A stretch of 64,000 nt of DNA from positions 1-64,000 of the forward strand of contig NZ_JBDPMD010000026.1 of NCBI RefSeq assembly GCF_039871875.1, in the 5' to 3' direction. Within the stretch, counting starts at the first letter, position 1. Each line of letters begins with the position of its first letter. The stretch is from Sphaerisporangium sp039871875 (lineage in GTDB: Bacteria; Actinomycetota; Actinomycetes; Streptosporangiales; Streptosporangiaceae). The notes under the pieces were generated by a model that was not told the origin of the DNA, searched no databases, and worked only from the letters and a program-made list of their open reading frames with translations. This document shows, one piece after another, positions 60,522-64,000 of the stretch. The position numbers and the translations under genes were made by a program.

Positions 60522-61556
60522 TTAGCGGGGGGCGGGGACGAGGACACCGAGATCGGGGAATCGGGGGTTACGGCCGGCGTCCAGGACATGGGCGGCGGCT
60601 TCGGCGGGGGACATGTGGCGGGCGGCGTGGGCGATGGCGCCGGCCACCACGGCGGCGGCGAACGACGTGCCGCTCCAGACGGCGTAGCCCTCGAAACGGT
60701 CAAAGTTCACGAAACTGCTGGCCAAGGCCTCACCGCGGCTGCAGGCGTCCACCCAGGGGCCGAACGCGGAGAAGGCCGCCCGGCCCTCCTCGGCCGCGTC
60801 GAGGGCGGCTACGGCGATCACCCGGGGCAGGGCGGCGGGCCAGAACGGGCGGGGTGAGGCGTGGTTGCCGGCGCAGGCCACCAGGACCGTGCCGGGCAGG
60901 GCCGCCAGGGCCCGCTCGATCAGCGGGGAGGGGCGGTCGTCGTAGGTGTGGCAGCCGAACGACATGAGGAGCACGTCGATCCGCCGGCCGCGCAGCCGCG
61001 CGAGCGCCCGCAGCACCCCGGCCTCGTCGCCGACGCCGTGGCCGTCCAGGACCTTGCAGACCCGCAGCCGCAGGCCGGGCGACTGCCGCAGCAGCAGGCC
61101 CGCGATGAACGTGCCGTGCCCGGCCTGGCCGTCCAGGACCCCGTCGCCGTCGGCGTCCGGCACCTCGCGGGGCTGGTCCTCGAACCAGTCGCACCCGGTG
61201 AACCAGGGGTGCGGCGCCACCCCCGTGTCCAGCACCGCGGCGGTCACCCGGGACGGCTCGCCGGGCCGGTACGGCGGCGGCGCGGCGGCCGGGCGCGGCG
61301 CCCCCGTGGGGCCCCCGAAGAACAGCGGCTGGCCGATCACCACGTGGTTGGGCGACACCTCGTGGCCCCGCTCGGTCAGCTCGGCGGCGAGCGCGCACGG
61401 GTCGGTGCCGGGCGACAGCCGCAGGACGTAGAAGCCGTCCTCACGTTCGGCCGACTGCGTCCACCGCTCGGCGGCCACCGGGGAGCCGGCCAGCAGCTCA
61501 CCTGGCCGGATCAGGGCGCCCCGGCCGGGACCCGGCTCCACGACCTGCACCGACAT
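60522..61556 (-). CDS. Cytoplasmic S8 (subtilisin-like) serine protease
   Basis: A 344-aa subtilase. The triad is Asp110 in VLDTGVAPH, His147 in GHGTFIAGL and Ser298 in SGTSFAAAV; the oxyanion Asn lies in ACAGNHASP. The first about 95 residues look like an inhibitory propeptide-type domain (YVLRLSPGTDPCALAAELTERGHEVSP), but there is no signal peptide or membrane helix, so it should act inside the cell. ATG at 61556 is chosen because GAGGAGG lies six bases before it; starts at 61604 and 61619 have no ribosome site. It is the first gene of the operon with the ECF sigma factor, the beta-rich protein and the CHAT protease. An ACAC-TCC-GTGT inverted repeat (61582-61592) lies in its leader. Confidence 0.9.
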   Translation of the reverse strand: MSVQVVEPGPGRGALIRPGELLAGSPVAAERWTQSAEREDGFYVLRLSPGTDPCALAAELTERGHEVSPNHVVIGQPLFFGGPTGAPRPAAAPPPYRPGEPSRVTAAVLDTGVAPHPWFTGCDWFEDQPREVPDADGDGVLDGQAGHGTFIAGLLLRQSPGLRLRVCKVLDGHGVGDEAGVLRALARLRGRRIDVLLMSFGCHTYDDRPSPLIERALAALPGTVLVACAGNHASPRPFWPAALPRVIAVAALDAAEEGRAAFSAFGPWVDACSRGEALASSFVNFDRFEGYAVWSGTSFAAAVVAGAIAHAARHMSPAEAAAHVLDAGRNPRFPDLGVLVPAPR

Positions 61557-61747
61557 CTGGGCCTCCTCGACGGTAGGGTAAACACGGAGTGTGTCATTCC
61601 CCATGCGGAGGGTTGCCAAGCTCGATTAGGTATGACCCGACTCTGGTGCCGTGCCACGACGGACGGTAGTCTCTCCCTCAGTCACTCGTGATCATCCCAG
61701 TATGAGGACGTTGGGGAAGGCGCACCTCGTACGAAACGGGAGGTCCG

Positions 61748-62242
61748 GTGTCTGCTCGTGGCGTGCTGTACGTCCACTCGGCTCAGCCCGCGCTGTGCCC
61801 GCATATTGAATGGGCGGTCGCGGGTGTCCTTGGCGTACCCGTCGACCTGTCGTGGACGCCCCAGCCAGCCCAGCCTGGCACCGTGCGCACCCAGGCCGAG
61901 TGGGAGGGGCGACCCGGCACGGCCGCGGCCATCACCTCCTCGCTCATGGGCTGGCAGCGCATCCGCTTCGAGATCACCGAGGACGCCTCCCCGGGCGTGG
62001 ACGGCGCCCGCCACGCCTACACCCCCACTCTCGGCGCCTTCACCGCGGTGATCGGCGTCTCGGGCGACATCCACGTCCCCGAGGACCGCATACGCAACGT
62101 CATGCTCATGGCCAAACAGGGCCGGGTGGACCTGGAGGAGGAGCTCGACAAGCTCCTCGGCAAGCAGTGGGACGAGGAACTCGAGCCGTTCCGCTACGCC
62201 GGCGACGGCGCACCCGTCCGCTGGCTGCACGCCGCCGTCTGA
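61748..62242 (+). CDS. DUF3145 family protein
   Basis: A 164-aa actinobacterial protein recognised by its N-terminus RGVLYVHSAQPALCPHIEWA and by WQRIRFEITEDASPG. Function is unknown. It is usually linked to the fab/acc fatty-acid synthesis genes, as here where accD and fabF converge from the right, suggesting a role in that pathway. GTG at 61748 is preceded by GGGAGG. It is divergent from the subtilase gene and ends before a strong hairpin. Confidence 0.9.
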   Translation: MSARGVLYVHSAQPALCPHIEWAVAGVLGVPVDLSWTPQPAQPGTVRTQAEWEGRPGTAAAITSSLMGWQRIRFEITEDASPGVDGARHAYTPTLGAFTAVIGVSGDIHVPEDRIRNVMLMAKQGRVDLEEELDKLLGKQWDEELEPFRYAGDGAPVRWLHAAV

Positions 62243-62429
62243 CACGCGGCCAGAACCCCGGCTCCCGCCACTCGCCCCGCGACAGCGGCCGGTCCGGGTG
62301 CCCCGGGCAGGTGTCGTCGCGCCATGGCGCGTGGATCTCGCCGACGCGGGCGACTGGCCGGTCCCCCCGGGGCTCGCGGACGGCCCCGTACCTGACCTGG
62401 AGCCCGGAAACGGCCCGGGAAAAGGGCGA

Positions 62430-62452
62430 GGCCCCGCACACTGTGCGGGGCC
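62430..62452. terminator. Terminator hairpin between DUF3145 gene and accD
   Basis: GGCCCCGCACA and TGTGCGGGGCC are perfect complements around a single base, so in practice a 9-bp GC-rich stem with a small CACTG loop. It lies 17 bp past the accD stop codon in the convergent intergenic region, and may end both transcripts. Confidence 0.75.
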
Positions 62453-62468
62453 CCGGCCATGTGGATGA

Positions 62469-63899
62469 TCAGAGCGGGATGTTGCCGTGGGCGCCCCGGC
62501 CCGGGGTGGCCTGGGCGATGACCTTGGCGACGGCGACGCGGGTCTCGTCCGGCTTGATGACCTCGTCGATGACCCCGATGGCCATCGCGCGGTCCAGGCC
62601 GCCCGCGACCTTCTCGTGCTCGGCGGCGAGGCGGGCCTCCAGGGCGGGGCGCTCCTCCTCGGACGCGGCGGCGATCTCGCGGCGCTTCAGGACGCGGACC
62701 GCGGCCAGCGCGCCCATCACGGCGACCTCGGCGGTCGGCCAGGCGAACACCTTGGTGGCGCCGAGGGACCGGGAGTTCATCGCGATGTACGCCCCGCCGT
62801 ACGCCTTGCGGGTCACCAGCGTGACCCTCGGCACGGACGCCTCGGCGAAGGCGTGCAGGAGCTTGGCGCCGCGGCGCACCACGCCGTCGTGCTCCTGACC
62901 GACGCCGGGCAGGTACCCGGGCACGTCCACCAGGACGACCAGCGGCACCCCGAAAGAATCACACATGCGAACGAATCGGGCGGCCTTCTCGGCGGAGGAC
63001 GCGTCCAGGCACCCGGCCAGCCGCATCGGGTTGTTCGCGATGACGCCGATCGTGCGCCCGCCGAGCCGGCCGAGCGTGGTCACGATGTTGGGTGCCCACT
63101 TCGGGTGGAGCTCCACGCCGGGCTCGTCCAGCAGGCCGTTCACCAGCGGGTGCACGTCGTACGCCCGGCGGGCCTCGGCGGGCAGCAGCCCGGAGAAGTC
63201 GACGTCCTGCACCGAGTCGGGCCGCACCCGTCCCTGGTGGCCGAGCAGCACCGCGAGGCGCCGCGCCTGCACCAGCGCCTCGGTGTCGGTCTTGGTGACG
63301 ATGTGGACCACGCCGCTGCGCTTGCTGTGCGGCTCGGGCCCGCCGAGGGCGGCCATGTCGATCTGCTCGCCGGTGACGCTGCGCACGACGTCGGGCCCGG
63401 TCACGAAGATGCGGCCCTGGCCGGAAAGGATCACGAGGTCGGTGAGGGCGGGCCCGTACGCCGCGCCGCCCGCCGCCGGGCCGAGCACCACGGAGATCTG
63501 CGGCACGAGGCCGGACGCCCTGGTCATCGCGGTGAACACCCGCCCCACCGCGTGCAGGGACTCCACGCCCTCGGCCAGCCGCGCGCCGCCGGAGTGCCAC
63601 AGGCCGATGATCGGCACCCGCTCGCGCACCGCGACGTCGTAGGCCTGCACGATGTGCTCACAGCCCTCGCCGCTCATGGCGCCGCCCTGCACCCGCGCGT
63701 CGCTGGCGAAGGCGACGGCGGGCACCCCCTCCACACGGCCCATCGCGGCCAGCACGCCGCTGCGGTCCTCCGGGGAGATCGCATGCATCGAGCCCTCGTC
63801 GAACAGGGCGGTGAGACGCGTTCGGGGATCTCGGGGGTCCGGTTCCGCCGCCTCCTGAGAGGAGACGGCACTCACCACCCCGTTGTCGAGCACAGTCAC
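62469..63899 (-). CDS. accD: Acyl-CoA carboxylase beta (carboxyltransferase) subunit
   Basis: A 476-aa carboxyltransferase of the acetyl/propionyl-CoA carboxylase type. The N-half has DARVQGGAMSGEGCEHIVQA and the acyl-CoA oxyanion loop LGPAAGGAAYGPAL; the C-half has VLVDVPGYLPGVGQEHDGV and KAYGGAYIAMNSRSLGA. With a biotinylated alpha subunit encoded elsewhere it forms malonyl- or methylmalonyl-CoA. GTG at 63899 is chosen because GGAG lies 7 nt before it; TTG at 63911 would add four residues. It lies 14 bp after fabF on the same strand, so it is part of the fatty-acid synthesis operon. Confidence 0.92.
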   Translation of the reverse strand: MTVLDNGVVSAVSSQEAAEPDPRDPRTRLTALFDEGSMHAISPEDRSGVLAAMGRVEGVPAVAFASDARVQGGAMSGEGCEHIVQAYDVAVRERVPIIGLWHSGGARLAEGVESLHAVGRVFTAMTRASGLVPQISVVLGPAAGGAAYGPALTDLVILSGQGRIFVTGPDVVRSVTGEQIDMAALGGPEPHSKRSGVVHIVTKTDTEALVQARRLAVLLGHQGRVRPDSVQDVDFSGLLPAEARRAYDVHPLVNGLLDEPGVELHPKWAPNIVTTLGRLGGRTIGVIANNPMRLAGCLDASSAEKAARFVRMCDSFGVPLVVLVDVPGYLPGVGQEHDGVVRRGAKLLHAFAEASVPRVTLVTRKAYGGAYIAMNSRSLGATKVFAWPTAEVAVMGALAAVRVLKRREIAAASEEERPALEARLAAEHEKVAGGLDRAMAIGVIDEVIKPDETRVAVAKVIAQATPGRGAHGNIPL

Positions 63900-63913
63900 G
63901 GTCGGCTCCAAGG

Positions 63914-64000
63914 TCAGATGCTGGCGAAGGCCACGGCGACGTTGTGGCCGCCGAACCCGAAGGAGTTGTTGATGGCGGCGATCTCGCCGCCCGGCAGGGC
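63914..64000 (-). CDS. fabF: 3-oxoacyl-ACP synthase II (FabF), 3' end only
   Basis: The window edge cuts this gene. The last 28 codons read ALPGGEIAAINNSFGFGGHN and continue to VAVAFASI-stop, the conserved C-terminus of KAS II with the NSFGFGGHN motif that contains an active-site-region histidine. It elongates fatty acyl-ACP chains. It is followed closely by accD on the same strand. Confidence 0.9.
   Translation of the reverse strand, partial: ALPGGEIAAINNSFGFGGHNVAVAFASI

Overview
The window is very GC-rich, uses many GTG/TTG starts and ATGA/GTGA start-stop overlaps, and carries typical actinobacterial families (DUF3145, DUF7455, DUF5998, an HrdB-type sigma factor with a long N-terminal extension, and topoisomerase IV genes close to the sigma gene). 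It is a chromosomal piece of an actinomycete, most likely of the Streptosporangiales; the order and family assignment is an inference from gene content and composition. No IS element, prophage, rRNA, tRNA or CRISPR array was found.

Layout. (1) 228-4437: two tandem, paralogous membrane Ser/Thr kinases with predicted extracytoplasmic beta-propeller sensor domains; one has lost the key catalytic-loop residues. (2) 4561-4809: a small Cys-rich protein. (3) 4813-16773: a plant-polysaccharide (probably xylan-type) utilisation region. It has a CUT1-like oligosaccharide transporter (lipoprotein plus two permeases), a divergent ROK repressor, a large multidomain GH3 enzyme translationally coupled to two LacI-type regulators, and a secreted CE1-type esterase with a CBM2 module. 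Candidate operators precede each unit. (4) 15298-25164: an LtrA-like membrane protein whose frame has no stop for 1.3 kb beyond the conserved domain, DoxX, an MFS exporter, a TPR-membrane-split-barrel fusion and a double-AAA membrane ATPase, followed by a 34-36 bp tandem repeat array. (5) 25739-31568: a dipeptide/oligopeptide ABC operon with a fused ATPase. (6) 31619-36392: uncharacterised proteins and a PAS-PAS-GAF-PP2C (SpoIIE/RsbU-type) phosphatase.

(7) 36631-50257: the housekeeping core, with the principal sigma factor, YaaA, DUF7455, parE and parC (topoisomerase IV), a carbonic anhydrase, a redoxin, a VOC protein and a RecQ-like helicase with a phosphoribosyltransferase-like tail. (8) 50355-56607: a SnoaL-like secreted protein, a PfkB kinase, a GNAT/ADP-forming acyl-CoA synthetase fusion, DUF5998 and a rhodanese-type sulfurtransferase. 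(9) 56665-61556: a four-gene operon of cytoplasmic subtilisin-like protease, ECF sigma factor, a 198-aa beta-rich protein and a TPR-CHAT caspase-like protease. The last three genes are joined by ATGA overlaps. This is the most interesting locus. By analogy with the TPR-CHAT/Csx30/sigma module of type III-E CRISPR systems it may be a protease-controlled sigma switch without any CRISPR. (10) 61748-64000: DUF3145, the acyl-CoA carboxylase beta subunit and the 3' end of fabF, a fatty-acid synthesis cluster.

Start sites were chosen by ribosome-binding sites, overlaps and family lengths. No database search was possible, so family names rest on recognised motifs.
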